Notes: generated from the sequence alone by a model not told the origin. 64,000 bases of DNA from Amycolatopsis keratiniphila subsp. keratiniphila (GCF_001620365.2 NZ_LQMT02000022.1:225177-289176); one strand, 5' to 3'. Counted from the stretch's first letter, positions 24,194 to 33,184 are shown. Numbers and translations are program-made.

Positions 24194-25816
24194 TTAGGCC
24201 GCGAGTGGAGTTGCCGAAAGATTGGGTGGACTCTGTGCGGCTAGTAGTGCCTTGTCGTACTCGGCTTTCCAGGTGATCCGTTCGGAGATGGCGTGCATCA
24301 CCAGGTGGTCCCGAGGTGGCACGGACGGGTCGCCGGAGTCGACCTTGCGCCAGACCAGCCGCGCCGGGTCCGGTGCCGGTTTCTCGATCCCGACCGCCGC
24401 CAGCGCTTGCAGGACGAACGCTTTCCGGTCCGCCTTGTGGTCGACGAGCGTCTTGCCGGACCACTTGCGCGACACCAGAACTCGCCGCCCAGGCAGGCCG
24501 AGCGTGGTCCGCCGATGCGCCCGTCCTTTGCAGTGCCCTGGCGTGGTCTTTCCGTTGGCACCCTTGGGATTGACGCCGTACAGCAGCCACACCGCGCAGC
24601 GAGGCGAACAGGGTGTCACCGACAGCTCAGCGTGCAACCGGTCGTGGTGATCGCGCTGCCTCTCCGTGTCGGCTTCGACCGCCTCACCGGTGGACTTGGT
24701 GAGGTACTTGGTCAGGTAGCCGATATGCCGCCCGGCTTCTTCGGTGCCGCCGAGGATGCCCTTGGAGTGCACCTGGCGGCCGAAGGTGACCACGTGCGCC
24801 GGGTGCTCTACGGCTTCTATCGCGTCGTCCCAGTCGGTCAGCGGTTCGCGGGTGTCCGGGTCAACGAAGACCCGACGGTCGCCGTCCCAGAGCGGCATCC
24901 GGTCGACGTAGACCACTTCGTCGTGCGCAGGCCACCAGACCTGGTGATAGGTCGCTTCCGTGACCTGTCGGATCACGTCATGCGGCACCGATCCCCGAAT
25001 CGCCGCGTGGAGATGGGGTGCCGCACGTCGTTGGGGTTCGACGGTGGCGAAGTACTGCGCGTCCCAGCCGATTACGCGCCGCAGGTTCTGCCACCACCTG
25101 TCCACTAGGGCCGAGAAGTGCACCGCGTCCCGAGCGGCCCGCCGGTAGTCATAGGTCGAGGGGTCGACTGGGGCGCCGTCGGAGCGGACGGGGCCGTAGG
25201 TGTCGCAGGTGAGCGTGACGAACATCGACGGCCGGAACCGCCCCGCGTACTCCCGGCCCACGGTGGTCTTGGCGACCTTCCGGCGGGGAAGGTTCGGCGC
25301 GTCCTGCCGCCGCTTCGTCGACCGCTTCACCGCCTTCTTCGTGGGCAGGTCGATCGAGGGGAGACGGCCGCGCATCCCGAGTTGCCGAAGTTCTTCGTCG
25401 ACTCCCTGGATCTCCTCCCGCAGCTCCTCCGCTTCGGCCTGGTCCGTCTCTTGCCGGTAGGCGGCGACGAGGTCAGCCCGGAACGCCAGTAGCTCCGTCT
25501 GGACCTCAGTCGGTGGCTCTGAGGTGAAGTCCGGTTCGGCGTCCATGTGCCAGCCCTCACGGCACTGGACTTGTCTGAGCGCCTTGGCCTTGCGAGCACA
25601 GGGCAGGCACACCGATTCGACGGTGGAGCCACACGGGACGGGGACGTAGCGGAGTTCGCCGGTGTCTGTGTCGCCGACTTCCATCGTGAACGGCCGGACA
25701 CAGACCCCGTGCTTCTCAGCGGTCGCCTTGACCACGTCCGAGGCGAGGGGCTCCCGCATCCGGGCGGCCCGGGTTTTGGCCGGCGGGGTCACCGCGGCTT
25801 CCTTGGCGCTCGTCAC
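24194..25816 (-). CDS. repSA: Replication initiator (RepSA-like)
   Basis: 540 aa from GTG 25816, which overlaps the preceding stop. The domain PHLHAAIRG gives the HUH metal motif, and YLTKYLTKST carries the nicking Tyr region expected for rolling-circle initiators of pSAM2 type. An N-terminal zinc-binding segment (VCLPCARKAKALRQVQCREGWH) precedes it. It would nick and replicate the excised circle. The length is in the usual range for AICE Rep proteins. Confidence 0.85.
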   Translation of the reverse strand: MTSAKEAAVTPPAKTRAARMREPLASDVVKATAEKHGVCVRPFTMEVGDTDTGELRYVPVPCGSTVESVCLPCARKAKALRQVQCREGWHMDAEPDFTSEPPTEVQTELLAFRADLVAAYRQETDQAEAEELREEIQGVDEELRQLGMRGRLPSIDLPTKKAVKRSTKRRQDAPNLPRRKVAKTTVGREYAGRFRPSMFVTLTCDTYGPVRSDGAPVDPSTYDYRRAARDAVHFSALVDRWWQNLRRVIGWDAQYFATVEPQRRAAPHLHAAIRGSVPHDVIRQVTEATYHQVWWPAHDEVVYVDRMPLWDGDRRVFVDPDTREPLTDWDDAIEAVEHPAHVVTFGRQVHSKGILGGTEEAGRHIGYLTKYLTKSTGEAVEADTERQRDHHDRLHAELSVTPCSPRCAVWLLYGVNPKGANGKTTPGHCKGRAHRRTTLGLPGRRVLVSRKWSGKTLVDHKADRKAFVLQALAAVGIEKPAPDPARLVWRKVDSGDPSVPPRDHLVMHAISERITWKAEYDKALLAAQSPPNLSATPLAA

Positions 25817-26199
25817 GCTGCCACCTCCCCAGGCGTGTCCCATTGCCGCAGCACGAACACCGGCATCTCCTGCCGCATACCGGAAGGCAGGTCCGGGAAC
25901 GTGGCTTCGTCGAACCAGACGCCGCCGTAGACCACCACGGGGATGCCGCAGGGAGTCCGGCCGCTGAGTTCCAGGTGCACCGACCCGCCGCCCGCAGGAC
26001 GCCACAGCGATGCCGTCACGTCGTCGAGCGAGGCAGCCCAGGTGAGCAGTCCGCTGGCGACGTCCTCAAGACGGTCGGAGTCGAGTTGCACCGTGATCGG
26101 ATCAGGACCCACCCCAACTCGGACCGAGGCGGCCGGAGGCAGGGCGAACGAGTCGAGGTGATCGCGGATCGCGTCGAGGAAGACCATCAGCCGGTTCAT
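25813..26199 (-). CDS. Hypothetical AICE protein
   Basis: 128 aa, ATG 26199 overlapping the translocase stop (ATGA) and overlapping the rep start. Mostly beta with a hydrophobic core and a Trp-rich segment (GVWFDEATFPDLPSGMRQEMPVFVLRQWDT). No motif or membrane segment is recognised. Its place between the translocase and Rep in a coupled operon implies a transfer or replication accessory role, by context only. Confidence 0.7.
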   Translation of the reverse strand: MNRLMVFLDAIRDHLDSFALPPAASVRVGVGPDPITVQLDSDRLEDVASGLLTWAASLDDVTASLWRPAGGGSVHLELSGRTPCGIPVVVYGGVWFDEATFPDLPSGMRQEMPVFVLRQWDTPGEVAA

Positions 26200-27758
26200 G
26201 CCGCCCTCCCCTCGGAGACGATGTGAGCGCCGCCGTTGGTCACGTAGGTCTCCAGGGCCTTGATCTCCTCGTCGGCGACCCACCCGGCACGGACGCGCAG
26301 GGGTTCGCGGACGCCTTCGCCCCAGACGTAGCCGACACCGGCTTCGGAATCGCCGATCCGGTTCGCCCACGCGCCCCGTTCGTACGCGCCGTCGCCGAGC
26401 ACCATCCCGACGTGGGTCTTCGAGGTCACCCGCAGACACACGCGGCGCGGGAACAGCTCACGAACCGGGACGGTGTCCTTGGTGGGTTCCTGGACGTAGC
26501 CGCGCACCGTGATTCCCAAGGCCCGGCCCTGCGTGGTGAGGAGCGCGACCTTCTCCACGATCGCGTCACGGGTCTTGCGGTCGGTGTACTTGGTCAGCGC
26601 GCCGATCTCGTCGAACTCCAGAACCTCTAGCGGGTGCTCGACGCTGATCGGGATCATGCGCACGCGTCCGGCGAACTCGTGCTTGCGGGCTTCCATCTCC
26701 TCAAGCAGGCCGTCGAGGAGTTCGAGCGCCTGCTTGCCGGTCACCGCGTACCGGGCGAAGATCCCGCGCCCGTAGGCGAGTTCCATCCCCTTGGGATCGA
26801 TACCGGACACCCGGACCACACCGGACCGGATCGCGGGTGCGGCCGACACCAGCGGGCACCACATCACCGAGTTCTTGCCCGATCCGGTCGCGCCAGCGGT
26901 CAGGCAGTGCGCGCCCGAGCCGACCAGCGGAATCCGCCAGTCCGAGCCGTACTCCGTAGTCCCGGACCACACATGCCGCAGATCCACGCCGAGCCCATCG
27001 GGTGCCACCAGGTCAGGAACCGGCAGCGAGGTCACCGCGGACTTGAGTAGGTCACGGCGCTGGAAGTCGATGGAGACCACGTTGGGCTCCAGCTCCCGCA
27101 CCTGGCATCGCTTGACCTTGCGCGCCACCGCCAGCGCCCGCGCGGCCTCGTCGAAGTCCTCGGGCTTCTGCCCCGGAACGAGTTGCACCCGCACCTCATC
27201 CCACGACGGCCCAGACCGGACCTTGAGCACTTTCGGTACCTGCACAGCGCGAGACGCCGACGCCGCCTTGCGGGAGAGCAGACGTCGACGGCCGACCAGG
27301 TTCACCGTCACTTCCACCGGCAGCGTCTCGTCCCGGATGCTCAGCCCGCAGGCGTGCAGCCAGGCCGGGAGCTTGCGCGCGTAGACCGCCCAGCGCATCC
27401 ACCACGAGCGCAGAAGCCGCCCGCAGTACTGGTCATAGGACACAACATCGATCAGCCGCCACATCACCAGCACGGCGACAACCGAGGCCGTCACGATCGC
27501 CAGGGACAGCCAGCCGAGCCACTGCCACCACGTCACGAGCGCCACCACGGCGAGGCTGGTCCGCCAGCGCGTGACGACTTGCTTCCCCAGCCACAACAAC
27601 GATTTCAGCAGCCACCAGAGGGCGATGAACACCAGTGCGGCCGCCGCCAGGACTTCCAAGATTGTGGCGAGCGCGCGACCGATCTTGTGCAGCAGCCACA
27701 CCACCACACCGAGTACTCCGCCGCCGACGAGAAGGACACCGATCCCGTTCGCGTTCAT
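26196..27758 (-). CDS. traB: FtsK/SpoIIIE DNA translocase (TraB-like)
   Basis: 520 aa from ATG 27758, which overlaps the zinc-ribbon gene stop by 4 nt. Two to three hydrophobic helices occupy residues ~5-120, followed by an FtsK-type ATPase with Walker A GATGSGKNS and Walker B LEVLEFDEIGAL, and the conserved DPKGMEL segment. It would pump double-stranded DNA between mycelial cells, the hallmark transfer protein of AICEs. The Walker A serine is replaced by NS after GK, a variation also seen in some actinobacterial translocases. The C-terminus may hold the DNA-recognition winged helix. Confidence 0.85.
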   Translation of the reverse strand: MNANGIGVLLVGGGVLGVVVWLLHKIGRALATILEVLAAAALVFIALWWLLKSLLWLGKQVVTRWRTSLAVVALVTWWQWLGWLSLAIVTASVVAVLVMWRLIDVVSYDQYCGRLLRSWWMRWAVYARKLPAWLHACGLSIRDETLPVEVTVNLVGRRRLLSRKAASASRAVQVPKVLKVRSGPSWDEVRVQLVPGQKPEDFDEAARALAVARKVKRCQVRELEPNVVSIDFQRRDLLKSAVTSLPVPDLVAPDGLGVDLRHVWSGTTEYGSDWRIPLVGSGAHCLTAGATGSGKNSVMWCPLVSAAPAIRSGVVRVSGIDPKGMELAYGRGIFARYAVTGKQALELLDGLLEEMEARKHEFAGRVRMIPISVEHPLEVLEFDEIGALTKYTDRKTRDAIVEKVALLTTQGRALGITVRGYVQEPTKDTVPVRELFPRRVCLRVTSKTHVGMVLGDGAYERGAWANRIGDSEAGVGYVWGEGVREPLRVRAGWVADEEIKALETYVTNGGAHIVSEGRAA

Positions 27759-27916
27759 CGGCGACCACCGCCGGTCAGATCCAGCGGCAGCATTCCCCGG
27801 CAGGGAGCACATTCCTTCTCACCGGGCAGCAGCTTGGCGAACCGCTTACAGAGTGCGCAGCGCGTTCGGGTGACCCCGTCTAGCGGACGCTTGTTGCCAT
27901 CGTTTAGCGTTGTCAT
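27755..27916 (-). CDS. 53-aa zinc-ribbon protein
   Basis: ATG 27916 to TGA 27755-27757, overlapping the translocase ATG (ATGA). Two CxxC pairs, CALC and CAPC, flank a short Arg/Lys-rich segment, giving a zinc ribbon. It is the first gene of the coupled minus-strand core operon. A regulatory or partner role is plausible but not shown. Confidence 0.75.
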   Translation of the reverse strand: MTTLNDGNKRPLDGVTRTRCALCKRFAKLLPGEKECAPCRGMLPLDLTGGGRR

Positions 27917-28025
27917 TGTTCACTTCCAGAGGTTGTGGACAGCGCAGGAGCGGCAAGGTTGGTAGCCGGATTCCGCTTCTGCGCCTTACAGGACAAGAAA
28001 AGCGTTTGAGGACGTGTTTGTACGC

Positions 28026-28048
28026 CGCACGTCCCCACGTGCGTTTTT
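28026..28048 (+). terminator. Plus-strand intrinsic terminator-like hairpin in the AICE
   Basis: CGCACGT-CCCC-ACGTGCG followed by TTTTT (28026-28048). It lies between minus-strand genes, so it would terminate antisense transcription or serve another structural role. Confidence 0.6.
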
Positions 28049-28066
28049 CGCTCTGTCATTCAGTCT

Positions 28067-28321
28067 CTAGCTGGCTTGCGACTTCTCCTTCTGGATCTGG
28101 GCGGCCACCTCCTCCGCCTTGCGCTCCTCATAGCCCACCCAGTAACGGAGTTCGTGGTGGTGACCTCGGTCCACATCGGACACGGCGCGATACATGCGCG
28201 CGTTCTCCCTGTGGAATTTCAGCCACGTCGACAGGTTCGAACCGGGTTTCGGGCGACGAGCGGAAGCAACGGCGTGTGCGTCCGCCAGCGTCTGCGGCTC
28301 ATTCCGGCCGGGCGTTGTCAT
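28067..28321 (-). CDS. AMED_5909-like small AICE protein
   Basis: 84 aa from ATG 28321, overlapping the preceding frame's stop (TGATG). The sequence SNLSTWLKFHRENARMYRAVSDVDRGHHHELRYWVGYEERKAEEVAAQ is helical with a conserved His run, resembling the small AMED_5909-type protein recorded in Amycolatopsis AICEs. That name is recalled, not checked. No function is known. It is cotranscribed with the upstream genes. Confidence 0.6.
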   Translation of the reverse strand: MTTPGRNEPQTLADAHAVASARRPKPGSNLSTWLKFHRENARMYRAVSDVDRGHHHELRYWVGYEERKAEEVAAQIQKEKSQAS

Positions 28322-28547
28322 CACGCACCGCCTTGTGCTTGTCGAGAAACACGGCCAGTTCGTCCGCGCTGTCGCGGACTTGGCGAAGGAGCCGGATGAA
28401 TTCCGGCCACGCGGCCGGGTCGGACGGCGGCAGGATCGCCAGGCTGTCCGGATCGAGGTAGATCACCAGGGCCGGGTTCGCCGAACCATTGCCCTGCATC
28501 CCCGCGACCGCCTGCGGCCCCGGCTTCCACATCGCGTTGAACGCCAC
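28299..28547 (-). CDS. Hypothetical AICE protein (nested start)
   Basis: 82 aa from GTG 28547, chosen because AGGAGGAGCAGG lies just upstream. The protein has real coding character (ALVIYLDPDSLAILPPS, WPEFIRLLRQVRDSADELAVFLDKHK). It overlaps the longer frame ending at 28321 almost completely, in another frame. Function unknown. Confidence 0.6.
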   Translation of the reverse strand: MAFNAMWKPGPQAVAGMQGNGSANPALVIYLDPDSLAILPPSDPAAWPEFIRLLRQVRDSADELAVFLDKHKAVRDDNARPE

Positions 28548-28842
28548 GGCCCTGCTCCTCCTCACTGTGAGCGCGGATCTCCCACGACCGCGCGTTCTCC
28601 TCGAATCCCTCAGCCGCCGCTGTCACGGCCGCGAGCACCCACCACGGCAACTGGCTTTCCGAAGCGAGGTCCCGCCAGGCCGACGCCACCGCGAAGGAAG
28701 CAACGGCTAGGTCATGCGCCGCTACGGAGTCGACCGCGTGCGCCCTCAGTGCGCTGTAGTGGTGGTAGGCCATCTCCCACGCCTGGACTAGGTGCGGAGG
28801 AACCACGGCCACACGGTGGCTCCCCGGCACCCCGCCCGGCAT
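28321..28842 (-). CDS. Hypothetical AICE protein, possibly frame-shifted 3' half
   Basis: 173 aa from ATG 28842, joined TGATG to the Pra-like gene. Residues 1-~95 are convincingly coding (VQAWEMAYHHYSALRAHAVDSVAAHD..., FEENARSWEIRAHS). Beyond that the sequence turns into low-complexity Gly/Arg/Pro that is a frame shadow of the 82-aa gene. A third frame contains TGA just after the RAHS codons, so a single-base indel could have removed an original stop there. Function unknown. Confidence 0.55.
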   Translation of the reverse strand: MPGGVPGSHRVAVVPPHLVQAWEMAYHHYSALRAHAVDSVAAHDLAVASFAVASAWRDLASESQLPWWVLAAVTAAAEGFEENARSWEIRAHSEEEQGRGVQRDVEAGAAGGRGDAGQWFGEPGPGDLPRSGQPGDPAAVRPGRVAGIHPAPSPSPRQRGRTGRVSRQAQGGA

Positions 28843-29303
28843 CACGCAGCCTTGGGCGTCGACTCAGCGGAACCCGAGGCCCGGCCCGACTTCGACGCCC
28901 CGCCAGCGGCCGCAGCCTTGAAGCCGGTCGCGCGGAACGTATACGACTGGTACTTGAACTCGCCCTGACCAGCCACCTTCGGCTCAGCCGTCAGGCCCTC
29001 CAGTTCGATCGGCCGCATACCCGGCAGCACCTCCGACGTCGTCGGCACCGGCTGCACATCGGCCAACAGCGTGATCTCGAACGACGCGCGCTTCGCCTTG
29101 ACCTCGTCCGGGTCGGTCACGGTGACCTTCCACTGACGCTTGCCCGTCACCTCGTCGACCCGCTGCCGAGCCGGACGACCAGCGGCCTGGTCCTCGCGCG
29201 ACTGGTACTCGTTGTCCGGCGACACCTCGCCGACCATGACCAAGCCCTGTCCGAATGCCTCGTCGAAGTCGATGGGGAACCGGAAACCCTTGTAGATAGC
29301 CAT
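28842..29303 (-). CDS. pra: Pra-like activator of AICE replication, integration and excision
   Basis: 153 aa from ATG 29303. It starts MAIYKGFRFPIDFDEAFGQGLVMVGEVSP and contains VQPVPTTSEVLPGMRPIELEGLTAEP and FKYQSYTFRATGFK, matching the pSAM2 Pra family that activates replication, integration and excision. Family identity rests on recalled conserved blocks. The Ala/Ser tail is variable. It begins a coupled set of small genes. Confidence 0.75.
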   Translation of the reverse strand: MAIYKGFRFPIDFDEAFGQGLVMVGEVSPDNEYQSREDQAAGRPARQRVDEVTGKRQWKVTVTDPDEVKAKRASFEITLLADVQPVPTTSEVLPGMRPIELEGLTAEPKVAGQGEFKYQSYTFRATGFKAAAAGGASKSGRASGSAESTPKAA

Positions 29304-29326
29304 TTGTTGCTCCTAGGTGCGTGTGA

Positions 29327-29623
29327 TCAGTCGTTCTTGCGCGTGACGGTTTCGTCGGCAGCGTCGGACCATTGGTCATGGAAGGAGGAGGAATGCGAGC
29401 GCGTGCGGTGCTGGGTTTCGCACCACTCGCTGAACTCGCTGGCAGCGGCCGCGAGACTCTGCGCGAACCGTGCGGTGTCCATCAGGCCGCCGATACGGGC
29501 GGGCACCTGGACGATGAAGGAGGTTTCTTCGCTTCCGGCGACGAGCTGACGAACGCCAGGAGATGGTGAAACCACCGCCGCGCCGTAGCCGACGAGGGGC
29601 TGAATCACCACGTGAATGCCCAT
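29327..29623 (-). CDS. Hypothetical AICE protein
   Basis: 98 aa from ATG 29623. Sequence: an N-terminal beta segment (MGIHVVIQPLVGYGAAVV) then a helical, Arg/Ser-rich C-terminus. It lies just upstream of the Pra-like gene, 23 nt apart, so the two are probably cotranscribed. No motif is recognised. Function unknown. Confidence 0.6.
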   Translation of the reverse strand: MGIHVVIQPLVGYGAAVVSPSPGVRQLVAGSEETSFIVQVPARIGGLMDTARFAQSLAAAASEFSEWCETQHRTRSHSSSFHDQWSDAADETVTRKND

Positions 29624-29728
29624 GTGTGCTCTCCCGGTGTCTCGGTCTCGGCGAGCCCGGTCGGGCGCGCTGGACACAGGAGACACCCAGTGAGGAGCCT
29701 CACCCCGGACAAACTGTCCGGGTAGGGA

Positions 29729-30289
29729 CTAGCGGGGAAGAGGAACGGCCTCGTTCACTGCGGAAAGCACCGCTGACCAGGGCAGCTCACGGCCCGGAGC
29801 GCTCCGCGGTTCGTGTAGCGGCCAGACGTCGTCCCCGTACACGAGACGCACGCCAGCACGCCGAAGCGCGTCGATGTGGGTTTCCCAGGACGGGTGACGA
29901 GCATGCGCGGCGTTCACGCGCGGGAAGACGACGACCGGCAGGTTGAGCGTGCCGATGGCCTCGTTGACCTGCGTCAGGGCCTGATTGTCGGCGATGCCCA
30001 TCGCGAGCTTGGCGACCATGTTCGCCGAGGCGGGCGCGACCAGGTAGCAGTCCGGGGCCGGATGCGGGCTGGTTTCGGCCGGCGAGCGAGGCTCGACCCG
30101 GGCCGGGAACCCAGTGGCCTCCTCGATCTCGGCGCGGCCGCCGTTCTCGTCCAGCCACCGGCCCGCAGTCGGGGTCAAGGTCACCGCGACCGTCCAGCCG
30201 TCCGCCTGGAGAGGCCGGATCACGCGCGGAAGAAGGTCCTCAACACCACCAGCACCCGAGCCCACCAGGCCCAGAACACGCGACGCCAC
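29729..30289 (-). CDS. Flavoprotein (PPC-decarboxylase-like)
   Basis: 186 aa from GTG 30289. Matches the flavoprotein (HFCD) fold: VLGLVGSGAGG at the flavin loop, then LVAPASANMVAKLAMGIADN with the typical PASAN-x-x-A-K-x-A motif. Relatives decarboxylate phosphopantothenoylcysteine or lantibiotic C-termini; in AICEs such genes commonly accompany XRE-TPR regulators with an unknown role. It starts 5 nt after the regulator gene and is transcribed with it. Whether it binds FMN or processes a peptide is unknown. Confidence 0.8.
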   Translation of the reverse strand: MASRVLGLVGSGAGGVEDLLPRVIRPLQADGWTVAVTLTPTAGRWLDENGGRAEIEEATGFPARVEPRSPAETSPHPAPDCYLVAPASANMVAKLAMGIADNQALTQVNEAIGTLNLPVVVFPRVNAAHARHPSWETHIDALRRAGVRLVYGDDVWPLHEPRSAPGRELPWSAVLSAVNEAVPLPR

Positions 30290-30294
30290 CCGAC

Positions 30295-31533
30295 CTACCT
30301 CACCGCGCCGCAGCGCTCAGCCAACGCCAACAACGGCGAGGACTTCTTACCAGCCGTCGCCGGAGCACGGCGATACATCGACCGCACGACCTCCCGCACC
30401 GCCGTACTGTGCCGGACGATCCCCGGCGCTTTCTGCTCCGCCGTGAGCAGCGCCGACAACGCCTCGTCATCCTTCGCGACCAGGCTCAACGCCCGCGCGA
30501 AGTCGATCAGGTGTGTGACCTGGCGTTCCACGGGGAGGTGGTCGACGCTGATTCTGGGAGCCGACTCGATCACCTGCGAAATGTCGCCCAGATCCAGGGC
30601 CGCCGACAGGCGGTGTAGCTCGACGTTGGCCGGGCCGAACCCGGTCTGCCAGTGGTTGGCGTCCACGCCGAGCTGATCAGCCGCGCGGCCCGCGTGAGAC
30701 AGCAGTTCGTTGGCCGTCGAGCGGTCCTGTTGCCGAGCAGCGGCGACGGCCGTCCGTAGGTAGAGCATCCCGTAGAGACTCAACGCTGCCGGATCACCAT
30801 CGCGCATCCTCGGGACCAGCCACTTCGCGGCCACGTCACCCAGCTCAAGCGCATCGTCGAACCGGCCGACCGCCAGCAGAGCGTGAGTGCCGGAACGGGC
30901 AGCCGAAGCCAGCACCAGCGGATCATCAGCTTCGTCGGCTGCCTGCATGGCGCGCTCTGCCGCGATCCACGCGAGGTCGGCTTCACCGATCTTGCTCAGC
31001 GTCGTCGCGGCCAGGTGGTGAACGCGGGCCGACACCGCAGCACAGGCCCGCCTGTAGGCCGCGTCATCGGCCGAGGCGGACTCCATGCCCTGACTGGTCT
31101 TGATCAGGCCCGGCAGCGCGGCCACGACACGGCCGAGATCGCCCTTCTGATAGCTGGACCAGGCACCCTCCACCAGCTGAGCCACCGGGACCGGGTCGAT
31201 GTACTCGGGCGACATGGCCGAAGAGAACAGCGTGCGGGACAGACGACGGGGTGCCATGAGCGCGTCTCGGATGGCCGGGACGTCGTCGTTCTTGTCCTCA
31301 TCCTCCATCAGCACCGGTTCGCCAAGGAGATCTCCCAGCGTCACCCGCAGGCCCCGCGCTACGTCGGCCAGCACATCCAGCCGCCGGATCTCACGTTCAC
31401 CGCGCTCGATCTTGCTCAGCCAATCCTCAGACCGGCCCACCAAGTCAGCAAGAACCGCCTGCGACAGACCACGCCGCCGCCGGTAGAAGGCAATACGCTC
31501 CCCGATGCTGAGCTGATCACCCGCACCACGCAT
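30295..31533 (-). CDS. XRE-family regulator with TPR-like C-terminal domain
   Basis: 412 aa from ATG 31533. The HTH_XRE spans residues ~10-65 (LSIGERIAFYRRRRGLSQAVLADLVGRSEDWLSKIERGER). The rest is helical TPR-like (ADDAAYRRACAAVSARVHHLAATTLSKIGE...). This is the standard AICE regulator type, comparable with pSAM2 KorSA-like and TPR pheromone-binding regulators. It probably represses or senses for the element. It is followed closely by the flavoprotein gene. Confidence 0.82.
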   Translation of the reverse strand: MRGAGDQLSIGERIAFYRRRRGLSQAVLADLVGRSEDWLSKIERGEREIRRLDVLADVARGLRVTLGDLLGEPVLMEDEDKNDDVPAIRDALMAPRRLSRTLFSSAMSPEYIDPVPVAQLVEGAWSSYQKGDLGRVVAALPGLIKTSQGMESASADDAAYRRACAAVSARVHHLAATTLSKIGEADLAWIAAERAMQAADEADDPLVLASAARSGTHALLAVGRFDDALELGDVAAKWLVPRMRDGDPAALSLYGMLYLRTAVAAARQQDRSTANELLSHAGRAADQLGVDANHWQTGFGPANVELHRLSAALDLGDISQVIESAPRISVDHLPVERQVTHLIDFARALSLVAKDDEALSALLTAEQKAPGIVRHSTAVREVVRSMYRRAPATAGKKSSPLLALAERCGAVR

Positions 31534-31600
31534 ACCCCCACACTAACAGCGACGAGTCCGTCGTGTCGGCAGCTGATCAGCCCGACTCTGTATAGTCACA

Positions 31601-32995
31601 TCAGGATATATCTCCTGTATATTTGCGCCATGCGGCTGCCCCGCCCCCTTTGCCGGGGACTCGTTCTATCTGTTTCCGGTCAGCCAACCTAATGAAGATA
31701 AACTTCACCTTGTTTTCGGAGCCGATCCCGGTAAGCTCGCGGACTCTTTTGTTGGTGATTTCCGGGAAGTTCTCCAAATATTCCATGATCATTTGCTCGG
31801 GCGAGGCGAGTCTTTGATGGCGCACTTCGACCACGACCGAGTGGTCGGTTTCGCGAATGACTGGGTCCTTCAGCTTAAGCTTCTTCATGGCGGCAAATGC
31901 AGTGTTCAATCCCTCGCCAACATCCTTGTTGGGGGGATCCGGAAACCTGTTTATCCATCTAACGATGTTGCCATTACGCGAGTAGCGTTCGCGGAGAATA
32001 TTTTGCGCGGTGATATGCGCAGGAAGTCTTCCGGGGCTTTCGATCTCAACTCGATTGTCGAAGATTCGAATGTGCACGTCATCGGCAACGCCGTAGTCGC
32101 GATGCAAAACTGCGTTAGTAATAATTTCATGGAGTGTCTCAATCGGGTATTTGATCTGTTCAAGTCCCGATGAGCCTAGATACTGAATCTCTTCGATGAC
32201 TTCAATTACTTTGGCGACGGCACCATAGATTTGGCGATACGCCCCGCCTTCGATGGTGATGGGATTGAAGGCAAGGTTTTCTCGCGACCCCTCGGCATCA
32301 GTCGTCTTGTAGCGGTATACCTTGATTGCGGAGCGTTTTGGAAGTGCCGCCTGGGGTTCGTCACTAAATAGAAGTATGGCTGCGACGGTTGGCTTCTCGT
32401 CGTCTATGAGGAGTTGTTTGCGAAGGAAGTTGTAAGGCTCGACTATCGGGACGAGCGAAAGCATAAATTCGATCATTGCTTCCGAGTTGGTAACAAAGTC
32501 GAGAGGAGCCTTAACGGTTTCGGTCTCGAACGAAGTGATGCCCTTGTTGCGCCTCAGGATGTCAAGAGCTTCTTCTGTCTTGACTGCAATGTTTTGTGCA
32601 CCTCGCCGGACGTAAGGATGTCCATCCGTTGCGCGTTTGATATCTCGCGACTTTTGAATATTGACATGCAGAACGTAGCCGTCTCGGCCGGATTCCCGCT
32701 GCAAGAATTCGTACGAGAAGTACTGCCCCAGAGGGAATATCGATTCAAATGCCTGAATGTGACCGTTGGCGTCTTCGGTCCTGCTGAACCCGCGCCAGGT
32801 CCTACGGTCGCGGTCGGAGGACTCGTCGACGCCAATATAGAGTTCACCGCCATCTGCATTGGCGAAAGCTGAGATTGACTTGCTTAGTTTGGCGGGCGCG
32901 ACTTCGATGGCCTTCAAATCTGCGAAGTGGCCTTCGTCTAGGTCTAGTATCTTCTTGATTTCGTCCGCGCTCACAGATGCAATTCGAATCGACAC
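31601..32995 (-). CDS. AlbA_2 domain plus HATPase-like protein (candidate defence cargo)
   Basis: 464 aa from GTG 32995. The AlbA_2/Schlafen-like domain occupies residues ~15-135 (GHFADLKAIEVAPAKLSKSISAFANADGGELYIGVDE is diagnostic). A GHKL/HATPase_c_4-like domain lies at ~255-380 (IETLHEIITNAVLHRDYGVADDVHIRIFDN), followed by a winged-helix region. Such two-domain proteins are predicted nucleic-acid-binding or ATP-dependent regulators and occur widely as mobile-element cargo. Base composition is clearly lower in GC than the flanks. A promoter with GTGACA-N17-CATAAT predicts a leaderless mRNA. Confidence 0.8.
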   Translation of the reverse strand: MSIRIASVSADEIKKILDLDEGHFADLKAIEVAPAKLSKSISAFANADGGELYIGVDESSDRDRRTWRGFSRTEDANGHIQAFESIFPLGQYFSYEFLQRESGRDGYVLHVNIQKSRDIKRATDGHPYVRRGAQNIAVKTEEALDILRRNKGITSFETETVKAPLDFVTNSEAMIEFMLSLVPIVEPYNFLRKQLLIDDEKPTVAAILLFSDEPQAALPKRSAIKVYRYKTTDAEGSRENLAFNPITIEGGAYRQIYGAVAKVIEVIEEIQYLGSSGLEQIKYPIETLHEIITNAVLHRDYGVADDVHIRIFDNRVEIESPGRLPAHITAQNILRERYSRNGNIVRWINRFPDPPNKDVGEGLNTAFAAMKKLKLKDPVIRETDHSVVVEVRHQRLASPEQMIMEYLENFPEITNKRVRELTGIGSENKVKFIFIRLADRKQIERVPGKGGGAAAWRKYTGDIS

Positions 32996-33001
32996 CCATG
33001 T

Positions 33002-33030
33002 ATTATGTCAGTAAATGTGTGCTTTGTCAC
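33002..33030 (-). promoter_or_regulatory. Promoter of the AlbA_2 gene
   Basis: On the minus strand, -35 GTGACA (33030-33025), a 17-bp spacer and -10 CATAAT (33007-33002). The transcript would start within a few bases of GTG 32995, hence leaderless. Confidence 0.55.
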
Positions 33031-33184
33031 GTGGATCGCGCATAATGATGTGTCAGTTTGGTTCTCATGGAGACAAGCTACGTGTCCATGATTGCCGAAC
33101 TTGGCTCTATGGGATCAAGATGGGCGCGAGCGCGCCCGCGCAGGATTCGCCAGCCGCCGCTCCGCTCTGGCCGGCGCCCCTGCG

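Noticed and set aside
24293..25108. Plus-strand frame opposite rep
   Set aside because: Rep shows the HUH motif and couples to neighbouring genes; the antisense frame is shadow.
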